Below, one piece after another: positions 1 through 9,198 of a stretch of 64,000 bases of DNA (position 1 is its first letter; each line of letters begins with the position of its first letter). Source of the stretch: Paraferrimonas sp. SM1919 (GTDB lineage: Bacteria > Pseudomonadota > Gammaproteobacteria > Enterobacterales > Shewanellaceae); the NCBI RefSeq assembly GCF_010993985.1, contig NZ_WINH01000018.1:31542-95541 (forward strand). Reading direction: 5' to 3'. Both the position numbers and the translations under genes were made by a program. Under the pieces are notes generated by a model that worked only from the letters and a program-made list of their open reading frames with translations, ran no database searches and was not told the origin of the DNA.

Positions 1-923
1 AGGCTGCCTTGTTCGTTAGTGCTGTTGCCAGCTCGTTCTACCAAAGCCGGTAATTTAGCAAATACCGAAGGCGGATAGCCTTTAGTGGCAGGTGGTTCAC
101 CAATCGCGAGGGCGATTTCCCTTTGTGCTTGCGCATATCGAGTTAAACTATCCAACAACAATAGGGTATCTTTACCTTTATCTCGAAAATACTCAGCAAT
201 GGCTGTGGCCGTTTCACAGGCCCGTAAACGCATCAAAGGTGAGGCATCTGCAGGGGCGACCACCACCACGGCCTTTTTTCTGGCTTCAGGCCCAAGGATC
301 TCATCGATAAACTCCCTGACTTCTCTGCCACGCTCCCCTACCAAACCCACGACAATCACCTCTGCAGCAGTGCCTTTGGTCATCATTCCTAACAACACCG
401 ATTTACCAACACCAGAGCCAGCAAAAAGTCCCATTCGTTGACCTTTACCCACCGTCAGCAAACTGTTTATAGACCTAATACCGACATCTAAAGCCTGTTC
501 AACAGGCTGCCTTGATAATGGGTTGACCTGTTGTGGCTGGTAACTTAGGTCGATGTGCTCAGGCACCGGTAGTTCGTCGATAAACTCTCCATTGCCCGCT
601 AAAATTCGCCCCAGAAGTTGCTCTGAAAAAGGTAAACTCTGCAAAGCATCAATGGGGGTCACTTTGGCACCTGGCGCTAATCTAGATATTTGCTGCAATG
701 GCATTAAATACACTAATTGCTGATCAAAGCCGACAATTTCAGCTAAGGTGATTTGCCCTTGGTATTCAATAGAGCACTGAGCACCAAGGGCTGCATTAAC
801 GCCTTTAGCTTCTAAGGTTAACCCGACTACCCTAAGTAAAACACCACTGCTTGGAATGTTAATAGGCTTGAGTTTAGGTCGCTTGCTAAGTGCGCTAATC
901 AGTTTTTCAGTACGAACATTCAT
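1..923 (-). CDS. fliI: Flagellar export ATPase FliI (3' part outside window)
   Basis: The reverse strand reads from ATG at 923 ([20 protein letters not shown]) through to the window edge without a stop, about 307 of the usual ~440 codons. The Walker A stretch [11 protein letters not shown] lies near residues 160-170, followed by the [11 protein letters not shown] motif and [20 protein letters not shown], the signature of the F1-beta-like ATPase that energises type III flagellar export. It follows fliH immediately (the fliH stop is next to this ATG), so it belongs to the fliEFGHI operon. Only the C-terminal helical domain is missing, cut by the window edge. Confidence 0.96.
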   Translation of the reverse strand, partial: MNVRTEKLISALSKRPKLKPINIPSSGVLLRVVGLTLEAKGVNAALGAQCSIEYQGQITLAEIVGFDQQLVYLMPLQQISRLAPGAKVTPIDALQSLPFSEQLLGRILAGNGEFIDELPVPEHIDLSYQPQQVNPLSRQPVEQALDVGIRSINSLLTVGKGQRMGLFAGSGVGKSVLLGMMTKGTAAEVIVVGLVGERGREVREFIDEILGPEARKKAVVVVAPADASPLMRLRACETATAIAEYFRDKGKDTLLLLDSLTRYAQAQREIALAIGEPPATKGYPPSVFAKLPALVERAGNSTNEQGS

Positions 924-1643
924 CTATTTGCTTTTTAATTGTGACTGGGCTTGATGTATTAATTGTTCGACATCAATATCAATTAATGAGAAATCCTGTT
1001 TAATTTGATATTGGCCAGGGTGCAAGCTGGTATCGATAACCAATTTAATGGTGGTATTTTTCAAAACCGTTTCTAACTGCAAGGTTAAAGGCTCAAAATC
1101 CTCTTCACTGCAATGGATATTAATATCATTATGGGCCACATCTAGCTTGGATAATGCCTTTTTAATCTGTGCAATAATCACTTTAGATTGGGGTTGCAGC
1201 TCTTGCTGTAAGATCTGCGTGCAAGTGTCATTTATCACTTCATTTATGCTGTTAAGCACATATGAATCGATGTGCTCTAGGGGATGTTGGAGTGAATCGA
1301 TTAGCCCTTGCAATTGTTCTAGACGCCGTTCAATCTGTTGCTGGCCTTGCTCTAACCCCTGTGCAAGCCCTTGCTGTTGACCGACTTCAAAACCTTGTTG
1401 TTGCCCTAACTGTTGCCCTTGTTCATAGCCCTGCTGCCGGCCTTCTTCAAATCCTTGTTGATGGCCCTGCTGCTGGGCCTGAAGGCGGATCTGCTCAATT
1501 TGTTCCGGCGTTGGTACATCGATAACCTCTTCAGCTACAGCTTCATTTCTAACAAAGACACCCTGTTGTTCAATGGTATTATCTTCTTGTTCAAAATCAG
1601 GATAGTGCCAAAGGGTCGCTTCAGTTGCCGAAGGTTGATTCAT
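924..1643 (-). CDS. fliH: Flagellar assembly protein FliH
   Basis: A 239-residue cytoplasmic regulator of the FliI ATPase. Residues ~55-105 carry a Gln-rich run of G-x-x-x-G repeats (GHQQGFEEGRQQGYEQG and so on), which in FliH forms tightly packed helices. The C-terminal ~120 residues match the FliH/HrpE domain that binds the FliI N-terminus. The start codon overlaps the fliG stop by one base, so translation is coupled. The repeats are Gln-rich but in frame, with no sign of a frameshift. Confidence 0.93.
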   Translation of the reverse strand: MNQPSATEATLWHYPDFEQEDNTIEQQGVFVRNEAVAEEVIDVPTPEQIEQIRLQAQQQGHQQGFEEGRQQGYEQGQQLGQQQGFEVGQQQGLAQGLEQGQQQIERRLEQLQGLIDSLQHPLEHIDSYVLNSINEVINDTCTQILQQELQPQSKVIIAQIKKALSKLDVAHNDINIHCSEEDFEPLTLQLETVLKNTTIKLVIDTSLHPGQYQIKQDFSLIDIDVEQLIHQAQSQLKSK

Positions 1644-2692
1644 TACAAGAACTCTTCTTGATTATTATTACCAAAAACGATTTCTCCACTGTCCGATAAT
1701 CTTCTGGCAATGGATAATATTTCTTTTTGAGCCGCTTCCACTTCGCTTAACCTGATTGGCGCCATCGCTTCAAGATCATCACGCATCATTTCAGATGCCC
1801 GCTTAGACATATTACCCAGGATTTTTTCTTGTAATTGCTCGTCAGCGCCTTTTAGGGACTTAAGCAGCACATCTTGTTGAATCTCTCTGAGTAATGTCTG
1901 CATACCTCTATCATCAATATCATTGAGATTATCAAACACAAACATCAAGTCTTGGATTTGTTGAGCCATTTCTTCATCTTGATGACGAATCGCATCCATC
2001 ATCTGCGATTCCATCGCAGTATCTAGGTAGTTCATAATATCTGCTGCGGCTTTAAGCCCGCCCATCTTGGCGGCTTGGGTACCTGCTTGGCCGGCAAATT
2101 GTTTTTCCATAATATCATTCAATTCTTGCAATGCTGCCGGTTGAACTTCTTCTAAGTTCGCCACCCTTAACAACAGTTCATTACGCATACGCTCTGGAAA
2201 TTGACTTAATATTTCGGCGGCTTGATCGGGTTCTAAATACGATAGAACAATAGTTTGTATCTGTGGGTGTTCATTATTAATGATGGATGCCACCTGGCGG
2301 CCATCCATCCATTTCAATGAATCTAAACCACTTGCCCCTTTACCCAACACTATTTGTTCAATAAAGTTACTCGCTTTATCTTCACCTAGCGCTGCCGTTA
2401 ATGCCTTACGGACAAACTCTTCATTATTAAAACCAATAGAAGAAAAATGCTGTAATTCTGTCAGAAATAATCGATGTACACTGGCCACTTTTTCAGAACT
2501 GAAATCTCTCATTTCAGCCATTGCGGCACCCACCTTTTGAACCTGTTTAGGCTCAAGATGTTTAAGCAATACCGCCGCATCTCCCTCACTTAAACTAAGC
2601 AGTAATATTGCAGACTTTTCAATGCCAGAAAGGGTACTGATATCAAAACTTGCAGTTTCTAAAACTTCTGCAGTATTTTCTGTTTTAGGCAT
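1643..2692 (-). CDS. fliG: Flagellar motor switch protein FliG
   Basis: A 349-residue C-ring protein that couples stator force to rotor turning. The N-terminal LSGIEKSAILLLSL segment binds FliF. The middle domain contains the EHPQ motif (NNEHPQIQTIVLSYL), and the C-terminal domain carries the charged torque helix (LLREIQQDVLLKSLKGADEQ and MSKRASEMMRDDLE). Length is normal for the family. It overlaps fliF by 8 bp and fliH by 1 bp, fitting one operon. Confidence 0.97.
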   Translation of the reverse strand: MPKTENTAEVLETASFDISTLSGIEKSAILLLSLSEGDAAVLLKHLEPKQVQKVGAAMAEMRDFSSEKVASVHRLFLTELQHFSSIGFNNEEFVRKALTAALGEDKASNFIEQIVLGKGASGLDSLKWMDGRQVASIINNEHPQIQTIVLSYLEPDQAAEILSQFPERMRNELLLRVANLEEVQPAALQELNDIMEKQFAGQAGTQAAKMGGLKAAADIMNYLDTAMESQMMDAIRHQDEEMAQQIQDLMFVFDNLNDIDDRGMQTLLREIQQDVLLKSLKGADEQLQEKILGNMSKRASEMMRDDLEAMAPIRLSEVEAAQKEILSIARRLSDSGEIVFGNNNQEEFL

Positions 2693-4406
2693 CTTCAGCT
2701 ATCCAACTCTTAATAACTTGTATTGATAATTCCGGCTCATTGGCCACCAGAGAACGAATGGCTTTAAGCATGTCATCCTCTTTATTAATGTTCGGTATAA
2801 TGATTGAACCATCTTCACCTTGTCTATATGCCATCGGTGAATTTTCTAGCATGCCAAGGGTATCCTGGGCTAACTGATCTTCAATTTCTGCAAGTTCAAA
2901 ATTACTATTGCCCTCTTCATCTTGGTAGTCCTTACCGTAAATAAGTCGTTGTACCAGTGGCTTAATAATGGCCATAATGATCACTATAATGACCAACAGC
3001 GCAGCCCCGAGCCGCACCCACCATTGCACCACAGGTTGCTCAAACCAATTTACGGCCACACCATCAGCAACCAAAGAGTCCTGAAATGGTACATTAACCA
3101 CTTCAATCACATCTCCACGAGACGCAGAAAAGCCAACTGCACCTTCAAGTAAGCGACGAATATTGGCCATTTGATTATCAGAAATGGGTCGTTTACTTAA
3201 TTCCGGATTCGATTGCAATTCACTCGCGGTGGCATTGCGATAATTAACCGCAACGGATATGGTGACTCGTTGCACCACCCCAACTTGAGAACGGGTATAG
3301 CTTATTTGCGAATCTAATTCATAATTTCGTGTTTGCTCTTTATGACTGGAGTTTGGTCCTTGTTGACTGCCCTGTTGCTGCGACTCTTGCCCCTGTGGAA
3401 TATTTGCTTCTATTGGGGGTTGATTACTTAAAGCACCAGGTATGCCACCAATAAAGCCGCCTTTGTTATTACTTTCTAATAACATTTCAGACCGAATCGC
3501 GGGATCTTGACTATTGAATGTCTTATTGGTCTGCTCTACGGCGGTAAAATCCATGGCCACATCCACTTGGGAACTGAAATTATCCAGCCCCAAGATTGGC
3601 ATCAAAATGGTTTCGATTTTCTGTAAGTATTCACTTTCTTTGGCTTTGGTAATTTCCAGTTCTCGTCTGGCTTTGGCTGATACCCCATCTTGTGAGCCAG
3701 AATTTAATAAACGCCCCGTTTGGTCTGTTACAGTTACCCTTTTGGGGTTTAAGCCATGTACCGCCGAAGCCACGATGTCGACAATCGCATCAATTTCTTC
3801 TTGAGCTAGGGTCATCCTGCGGGCAATGGTAACAACCACCGTGGCGCTGGCTTCTTGTTGCTTACGGGCGAACACGTTTTCTTTGGGCAGGGCTAGAATA
3901 ACTTTTGCCCGCGATACGGTTTGCAGTTGCTCAATCGCTTTAGCGAGATTCTGCTCTTGGGAAAATTTTAAGCGCGCTTGCTCTAGTCTTTGAGATACCC
4001 CAAAACCAGAATCTTGCTGTAAATAATCTTCGGTTTGTGCCGCAAGGCCCAGCCCTTCACGAGCCAGCAATAGCTTTACTTTCTGGTAATCATCAACGGT
4101 GACCGAAATAGTATTATTTAGCAGCTCGTAATCAATATTATTTTTATCTAATGAATCTAAAACAGGGATAAGCTGCTCTGTTTCCATTTTCGCTAATGGC
4201 CGCATATCTGGCTCATTAGCCCAAATTAAAATAAAAATAGTCATTGCCAAGGCAATCAGTAAAGCTAATATCAAGGTTACCTGACGTAACATATCTACGT
4301 CGGCTAGCTTTTTGACTACACTGGTATTTTCTTCTGGCTGTGATTGGCTAGCAGGAAATTTAGCACTATCGGAACTCACTACCACGTCGGTTGATGCTTC
4401 ACTCAC
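2685..4406 (-). CDS. fliF: Flagellar MS-ring protein FliF
   Basis: 573 residues forming the inner-membrane MS ring on which the rotor and export gate are built. The first TM segment is near residues 40-65 (VTLILALLIALAMTIFILIW), then come the YscJ/FliF ring-building motifs (LLAREGLGLAAQ, SRAKVILALPKENVF), a Gln/Ser-rich linker near 335-355, and a second TM segment near 468-490. The C-terminal tail ends in a FliG-binding helix (LSIQVIKSWIAEDA). Second gene of the fliE-F-G-H-I operon. Confidence 0.97.
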   Translation of the reverse strand: MSEASTDVVVSSDSAKFPASQSQPEENTSVVKKLADVDMLRQVTLILALLIALAMTIFILIWANEPDMRPLAKMETEQLIPVLDSLDKNNIDYELLNNTISVTVDDYQKVKLLLAREGLGLAAQTEDYLQQDSGFGVSQRLEQARLKFSQEQNLAKAIEQLQTVSRAKVILALPKENVFARKQQEASATVVVTIARRMTLAQEEIDAIVDIVASAVHGLNPKRVTVTDQTGRLLNSGSQDGVSAKARRELEITKAKESEYLQKIETILMPILGLDNFSSQVDVAMDFTAVEQTNKTFNSQDPAIRSEMLLESNNKGGFIGGIPGALSNQPPIEANIPQGQESQQQGSQQGPNSSHKEQTRNYELDSQISYTRSQVGVVQRVTISVAVNYRNATASELQSNPELSKRPISDNQMANIRRLLEGAVGFSASRGDVIEVVNVPFQDSLVADGVAVNWFEQPVVQWWVRLGAALLVIIVIIMAIIKPLVQRLIYGKDYQDEEGNSNFELAEIEDQLAQDTLGMLENSPMAYRQGEDGSIIIPNINKEDDMLKAIRSLVANEPELSIQVIKSWIAEDA

Positions 4407-4420
4407 CTAAGACACCTTAC

Positions 4421-4750
4421 TTAAATCGGCATGGATATAATAGTTTTATAAGCTTCTACTAGCTTATTACGTACTTCTACCGTTGCTTCAAAAGCAACAG
4501 ATGCTTTTTCTCGAGCAATAACGGTATCGGCAAGAGTAATGGAATCATCCCCTAATTCTTTTCGAGTAGTCATGTCTGCGGATGTTTTTTGTAAACCATT
4601 AACGGTATTTACCGCAACAGAGAGCAGCTCACCAAAATCACTCCCTTTAACAGGAGCATGACTCGGTAACACTTGGTTGCTTTGTTGTGGTTGAACTTCA
4701 AGACGCTGTTGCATCATTTGTTGCAATAGCGGATTTTCTTTTAATTGCAT
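4421..4750 (-). CDS. fliE: Flagellar hook-basal body complex protein FliE
   Basis: A 109-residue protein joining the MS ring to the proximal rod. The C-terminal half has the FliE signature (FGELLSVAVNTVNGLQK, then VIAREKASVAFEATVEVRNKLVEAYKTIISMPI). It is the first gene of fliEFGHI and sits 23 bp after flrC. I could not find a convincing GG-N10-GC sigma-54 site in the short gap; a promoter may lie inside the 3' end of flrC. Confidence 0.94.
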   Translation of the reverse strand: MQLKENPLLQQMMQQRLEVQPQQSNQVLPSHAPVKGSDFGELLSVAVNTVNGLQKTSADMTTRKELGDDSITLADTVIAREKASVAFEATVEVRNKLVEAYKTIISMPI

Positions 4751-4773
4751 ACCAATCCTTAGTTTTATTGTTC

Positions 4774-6078
4774 TTACACTTCAATGCCTAAATCGCGCAT
4801 TTTGGCTAATTTATAACGCAAAGTTCGTGGACTAATACCTAGTTCCTGTGCCACTTGCGCCCTATTACCGCGAAATTGCTCAAGCCTTTGTAAAATAATT
4901 TGATGCTCCTGAGCAACCACTTCAGATTTTAAGTCTGGGGCTTGCGGTTCTAAAACTTTATTATTTAAATCAATTGCTTCTAATAAAATATCATCTTCTG
5001 AAATATTGTCACTAGCTAAAATCAAAGCCCGCTGAATCACATTTTCTAACTCCCTAACATTACCCGGCCAGCAATAGCCTTCGAGCTTATCTTTAGCAGC
5101 GTCAGTCAAGTTTAAAGCAGCACCAGAAGTGGAGTATTTTTGAATAAAACTCTCAGCTAAAGGCACAATATCCTTTGGCCGTTGACATAATGCAAGCGCC
5201 TGTAAAGGAAATACATTCAAACGATAATAGAGATCTTCCCGAAACTCTCCGGCTTTTACCGCTTTCAGTAAATCTCTGTTGCTAGTTGCTATGATCCTGA
5301 CATCTAGGGTTATCGTTTTCTTCGAACCAAGTCTTTCAACTTCTTTTTCTTGCAATACCCTAAGCAGTTTGGCCTGCAATTCTAGTGCCATTTCTGTAAT
5401 TTCATCAAGCAACAACGTGCCTTGTTGAGCTTGCTCGAATTTACCTGGGCAAGCTTGATGGGCACCGGTAAAAGCGCCTTTTTCGTAACCAAACAGAGTA
5501 GATTCGAGCATACTCTCAGGAATTGCAGCACAATTTATCGCCACAAAAGGGCCATCCGCACGGGCTGAATGGTTGTGTAAATATTGTGCTAACACTTCTT
5601 TACCTGCACCACTTGGGCCATTGATCAGCACAGTTGCATCGGATTTTGCCACCTTAGCAGCGAGGCTGTAGAGCTGTTGGGACTGTGGGTCTGCAACAAT
5701 GGCCTGCTGTGAGGGTTGACTCATCATATAGCGTTCAACTTGGGCCAATAGTACTTGAGGGGTGAAGGGTTTGGCTAAATAGTCTTTCGCCCCTAGCTTA
5801 ATGGCTTTAACGGCATGCTCAACTTGACTAAATGCCGTCATTAATAGTATGGGGATATGATTGAAATGGCTGGCTACATAATCAAGTAAACCAAAGCCAC
5901 CAATACCAGACATTTGGACATCTGAAATGATCAGTGCGAATGGTTGTGCTTTTAATTTCGCTATTGCCGCTTCAGCACAATCAACCCATACACAATCCAT
6001 GTTGGCCAACTCTAAAGTATCGACTAACGCTTCTGCTAAATTAATATCGTCTTCTACCAATAAAATAGTTTTAGTCAT
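4774..6078 (-). CDS. flrC: Sigma-54 response regulator FlrC
   Basis: An NtrC-type activator, 434 residues from the ATG at 6078 (a GTG nine bases upstream is possible). The receiver domain has the acidic pair VEDD and the phosphoacceptor in ISDVQMSG. The AAA+ domain is intact, with Walker A NGPSGAGKE, GAFTGA in YEKGAFTGAHQ and Walker B LLLDEITEM. The C-terminal Fis-type helix-turn-helix reads NRAQVAQELGISPRTLRYKL. It overlaps flrB by 8 bp. Known role: phosphorylated by FlrB, it turns on class III flagellar genes with sigma-54. Because the flrA-position protein here is degenerate, this is the only competent sigma-54 activator in the window. Confidence 0.95.
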   Translation of the reverse strand: MTKTILLVEDDINLAEALVDTLELANMDCVWVDCAEAAIAKLKAQPFALIISDVQMSGIGGFGLLDYVASHFNHIPILLMTAFSQVEHAVKAIKLGAKDYLAKPFTPQVLLAQVERYMMSQPSQQAIVADPQSQQLYSLAAKVAKSDATVLINGPSGAGKEVLAQYLHNHSARADGPFVAINCAAIPESMLESTLFGYEKGAFTGAHQACPGKFEQAQQGTLLLDEITEMALELQAKLLRVLQEKEVERLGSKKTITLDVRIIATSNRDLLKAVKAGEFREDLYYRLNVFPLQALALCQRPKDIVPLAESFIQKYSTSGAALNLTDAAKDKLEGYCWPGNVRELENVIQRALILASDNISEDDILLEAIDLNNKVLEPQAPDLKSEVVAQEHQIILQRLEQFRGNRAQVAQELGISPRTLRYKLAKMRDLGIEV

Positions 6079-7090
6079 GGAGTGCACCCGTTATTGGCAT
6101 TATTATTTTAACTTGAAAACCTTGCTGAGGTTCTGACCACAAGCTGATCGCACCATGGTGATTCTTGACGACACTAAATAAAACCGCCAAACCTAATCCA
6201 GTGCCTTGAGGCTTGTTAGTTTCAAATGGATCAAAAGCATTAGCGAGCTTTTCCTTGGCCATGCCTTCCCCATTATCGGTGATGGTGATACACAAATTAC
6301 CCTGCTCAATAGCAAAGCGACACTCAACTGCCGTTGCCTTAGCTTCGATAGCATTAATAACTGCATTGGCTAAAGCCGAACTTAAACCACCTAAGTCACC
6401 TAATAAAGACCATTCTGTATCATTTAAAACAGTAAATCGTATCTGTGATTGCTGTACTACAGCGTCAACTTGTTGCTCTAAACTGGCTAACAATTGGTCA
6501 TTAGTAAAGCTTTCTGGGCTTTTATTCTTGCCCTTTGAAAACAATAACATATCTTCAACCTGGCGCTCTAATTCCATTAGCCTGCTCAGTAATTTAGTTT
6601 GAAATTTGTGTTGCATCTCAGGCTTTAAATGGGTGTTGGCAAGATTACTGGCATACAGCAATGCCGCACTCAATGGGGTACGAATTTGATGGGCCATTGA
6701 CGCCATCATGGTGCCTAGCGAGGAAAGCTTTTGCAACTGGGCAACGTTTTGCTGCAACGCTCTGGTTTCGGTTAAATCGGTTAATGTAATTAAGGTTGCA
6801 TAACCATTAGGCAAGGCATTGATCTCAACTTTAACACGTCGACCATTTTTCAATGAAATTTCATGGCCATCATCGGCTCGTGGTTGAAAATTCTGACTTA
6901 AGATCAAAGCCCAGCTTTTATTGAGCAAAGGTTGATTGAACAAGTTTTCAGCGGCACTATTGGCATACTGGATCACCCCCGAAGGAGCTAATAAAATAAT
7001 GGCATGGGGAATACTGTCAAATACAATTCTGGCAGACATCGAATCCACATCTAATCCTGATGTCTGTTGTAAAGGAGAGATAAACTGCAA
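6071..7090 (-). CDS. flrB: Sensor histidine kinase FlrB
   Basis: A 339-residue soluble kinase. An N-terminal PAS domain (SIPHAIILLAPSGVIQYANSA) is followed by the H-box MASMAHQIRTPLSAALL with the phosphorylated His, and an ATPase domain with the N-box (ALANAVINAIEA), G1 box (DNGEGMAKEKLANAFDPF) and G2 box (GTGLGLAV). No membrane segments are seen, as expected for FlrB, which phosphorylates FlrC in the cytoplasm. Translationally coupled to flrC. Confidence 0.94.
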   Translation of the reverse strand: MQFISPLQQTSGLDVDSMSARIVFDSIPHAIILLAPSGVIQYANSAAENLFNQPLLNKSWALILSQNFQPRADDGHEISLKNGRRVKVEINALPNGYATLITLTDLTETRALQQNVAQLQKLSSLGTMMASMAHQIRTPLSAALLYASNLANTHLKPEMQHKFQTKLLSRLMELERQVEDMLLFSKGKNKSPESFTNDQLLASLEQQVDAVVQQSQIRFTVLNDTEWSLLGDLGGLSSALANAVINAIEAKATAVECRFAIEQGNLCITITDNGEGMAKEKLANAFDPFETNKPQGTGLGLAVLFSVVKNHHGAISLWSEPQQGFQVKIIMPITGALHD

Positions 7091-7213
7091 AACCTAACCT
7101 GTGCAATACACTAATTATTCTTATAACTACATAATCACACAAGTGAGCAACAATTTGAACAACAATTTTTTTAAATTTGAGTAACTAAAATTCAAAAAGC
7201 GGAAAAATGACGC

Positions 7214-8290
7214 CTACTTCCCTAAACCATATTTTCGCATTTTCTCAACTAAAGTCGTTCTGCGGACACCGAGCATATCGGCGGCTCGAGAAACTACCGA
7301 ATCTTGCTTATCAAGGGCTTGTTTTATCAGCTCAATTTCCATTTCGGCAAGCATATCTTTTAAATTAACGCCATCATCGGGTAACAAGCTAACAATATTA
7401 TTATTGGTGTGATTTTGCACACTAGGGAGTAAATCTAAATCCTCATTATTTAGAAAATCAGCAGTATCGTTACTGCAAGATACTAAGGTTTTTAGCATGT
7501 ACTCCCTTGGTAAGTCCTGCAAACTAATTATTGGCTTATTGGTCAACAATACTAATCTGTTTAATAGATTCTGTAGTTCTTGATAATTACCATACCAAGG
7601 TAGCATTGAGATATGATCAATCAGTTCTTGGGAAACGTCTATGTTGTGGTCAGTTATCTCAAGCAATACTTTTTTTACTAGGAAGGTAAAATCATCTTTT
7701 CTTTCCCTTAGGCTTGGGATCCTAAGGGGAATAGTTGCTGCTAAATAATAAAACTCTGGTAATAACCGACCTTGATGTAACGCATCATTTATTACATCAT
7801 CACTACCCAAAATAATTCTAATTTGAGATTTATACTCATTAAAGCAACCAACAGGTGAATAGCTGCCGTATTTAATAAGGCGAATAAACTTACTTTGAAC
7901 AGGCAAAGGCAGTTGGCAAAAATTATCGATAAATAATGTTGCCCCATTGGCTTTTGCTATGAGTCCTTGGTGTTCAATATTGTTGATTTTGTCTTCAACC
8001 CCAAAAAGCTGATTTAAAATCGAATCGTGATTTAATCCTGCGCAATCAAAACTAAACAATGGCGCATCAACATGACTCAGTTCATGTAAGCAAGCTGCCA
8101 CTTTTTCACGAAAACAACCAGCTTCACTTATCAGCACAGCAGATAATGTTGAATTGGCTAATTTTGTAATAGCAGCCCTTAATTCTTGGATTGACTGACT
8201 GCTACCTTGCAGCCACAAAGGCATCACCGATGCAGAACTAGAAGCGGTCATCTCATTCCCAATTTGAAACCTTTCATTTCCCAAGTGCAT
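7214..8290 (-). CDS. flrA: FlrA/FleQ-like regulator with degenerate ATPase domain
   Basis: 358 residues (a start at 8251, MTASSSASVM, with better Shine-Dalgarno spacing is equally possible). Position (fliS-here-flrB-flrC) and the C-terminal helix-turn-helix VSRAADMLGVRRTTLVEKMRKYG identify it as the FlrA/FleQ homologue. It is ~120-130 residues shorter than usual because the N-terminal FleQ domain is absent. The AAA+ core is recognisable but lacks every catalytic element: Walker A reads SEAGCFREKV, the GAFTGA loop is replaced by INNIEHQGL, Walker B reads TLFIDNF (no Glu), and the arginine-finger segment reads LLPEFYYLAAT. It may still bind DNA or FlrC/other partners but should not hydrolyse ATP or remodel sigma-54 holoenzyme. 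The reading frame is intact. Confidence 0.85.
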   Translation of the reverse strand: MHLGNERFQIGNEMTASSSASVMPLWLQGSSQSIQELRAAITKLANSTLSAVLISEAGCFREKVAACLHELSHVDAPLFSFDCAGLNHDSILNQLFGVEDKINNIEHQGLIAKANGATLFIDNFCQLPLPVQSKFIRLIKYGSYSPVGCFNEYKSQIRIILGSDDVINDALHQGRLLPEFYYLAATIPLRIPSLRERKDDFTFLVKKVLLEITDHNIDVSQELIDHISMLPWYGNYQELQNLLNRLVLLTNKPIISLQDLPREYMLKTLVSCSNDTADFLNNEDLDLLPSVQNHTNNNIVSLLPDDGVNLKDMLAEMEIELIKQALDKQDSVVSRAADMLGVRRTTLVEKMRKYGLGK

Positions 8291-8324
8291 GTTTATTATT
8301 CATTATTGTTTTATAGGGTTACAC

Positions 8325-8344
8325 TAAGGTAAAAAAATACCTTA
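8325..8344. other. Small inverted repeat upstream of the flrA-like gene
   Basis: TAAGGTA and TACCTTA, separated by six A residues, sit in the 178-bp gap between the fliS stop and the flrA-like start. It could be an operator or a weak terminator for the fliS transcript. Reading minus-ward the T tract is in the loop, not after the stem, so a terminator is not favoured. Confidence 0.3.
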
Positions 8345-8468
8345 ATCAAGTAATAATGCGCCGATTGTATAACATTTATACTGTTAATGGCTCTATAAAT
8401 TTCAATGTTTATCATAGAGTTATGATTATACTACTAAAGCTGAACCGTACCTGTATTGGTTGACTGTA

Positions 8469-8882
8469 TTAAATAGTTTCAGCGGTTAATGAGGTGGTGT
8501 GATGTTCTGCACTGTCAATGGCGTCCCAGCCTTCTTTTAAAGTACGAACTAAATCACTGGCCACCTCAATCGCATCAGTATTATTCTCTAAAATAGCACT
8601 TGATAAGTTTGTCAAAATATAGTCATATAAATTTTGTAGATTCTCAGCGACGTCATTATCTTCATCCATCACTAAAGATTGATTTAGGCTTTGAATAATT
8701 TGAACTGCCTTAGTCAGATTATCACTTTTAAGAGCAAGATCATTATTTTCAATACCATACTTAGCTTTTGCCAACCGCTCTAGACAAGAAGCAAATAATA
8801 ATTGGATCACCCGATGAGGAGAGGCATCCTGAACTTGAGCTTCAACTGATACTTTACGATAAGACTGTAATGAACCACGCAT
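8469..8882 (-). CDS. fliS: Flagellin export chaperone FliS
   Basis: A 137-residue helical cytosolic chaperone that binds the flagellin C-terminus and prevents early polymerisation. The FliS signature is present: SYRKVSVEAQVQDASPHRVIQLLFASCLERLAKAK in two runs, then LYDYILTNLSSAI and VRTLKEGWDAI near the C-terminus. Last gene of the flaG-fliD-fliT-fliS string. Confidence 0.94.
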   Translation of the reverse strand: MRGSLQSYRKVSVEAQVQDASPHRVIQLLFASCLERLAKAKYGIENNDLALKSDNLTKAVQIIQSLNQSLVMDEDNDVAENLQNLYDYILTNLSSAILENNTDAIEVASDLVRTLKEGWDAIDSAEHHTTSLTAETI

Positions 8883-8897
8883 AATAATATTACTTCC

Positions 8898-9194
8898 TTA
8901 TTTGTTGTTTTTATATTGTTGTATTTTCTTATTTCCAAGCTGTTGTTGTTGAATTTGCTTGGTTCTGTGTAACTGTAATTGTTGGATCTGCTCAATAAAC
9001 TTTGTGGTGAGTGCAAATTGTTGCTCGGCTTGTAATTCGCTTAATGGCAGTTGCTGTAATAGCTTATCCCTTAAATTAATTTTATTTGCAATAGTAGATA
9101 AGCAGACATCACTTTGCTCAATGTCTGTTAAATCAAGCTTGCTCAGCAATGTAAGTTCCCTCTCAATTGCTTGGTTAACGGCTAATAATTCCAT
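8898..9194 (-). CDS. FliT-like flagellar chaperone
   Basis: 98 residues, predicted all-helical and Gln/Leu rich (LTLLSKLDLTDIEQSDVC, LLQQLPLSELQAEQQF). There is no strong family motif, but size, composition and the slot between fliD and fliS fit the FliT chaperone (FliD/cap-binding), which is poorly conserved. The gap to fliD is 4 bp and to fliS 15 bp, so it is co-translated with both. Function inferred mainly from position. Confidence 0.65.
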   Translation of the reverse strand: MELLAVNQAIERELTLLSKLDLTDIEQSDVCLSTIANKINLRDKLLQQLPLSELQAEQQFALTTKFIEQIQQLQLHRTKQIQQQQLGNKKIQQYKNNK

Positions 9195-9198
9195 CTAA

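Noticed and set aside
85..441. Plus-strand open frames at 85-441 and 92-310
   Set aside because: They lie opposite the fliI coding strand, have no recognisable domains or ribosome-binding sites, and are shadows of the conserved gene.
924..1643. Gln-rich repeats in FliH as sign of frameshift or repeat expansion
   Set aside because: The G-x-x-x-G repeats are a normal FliH feature and the frame is intact on both sides.
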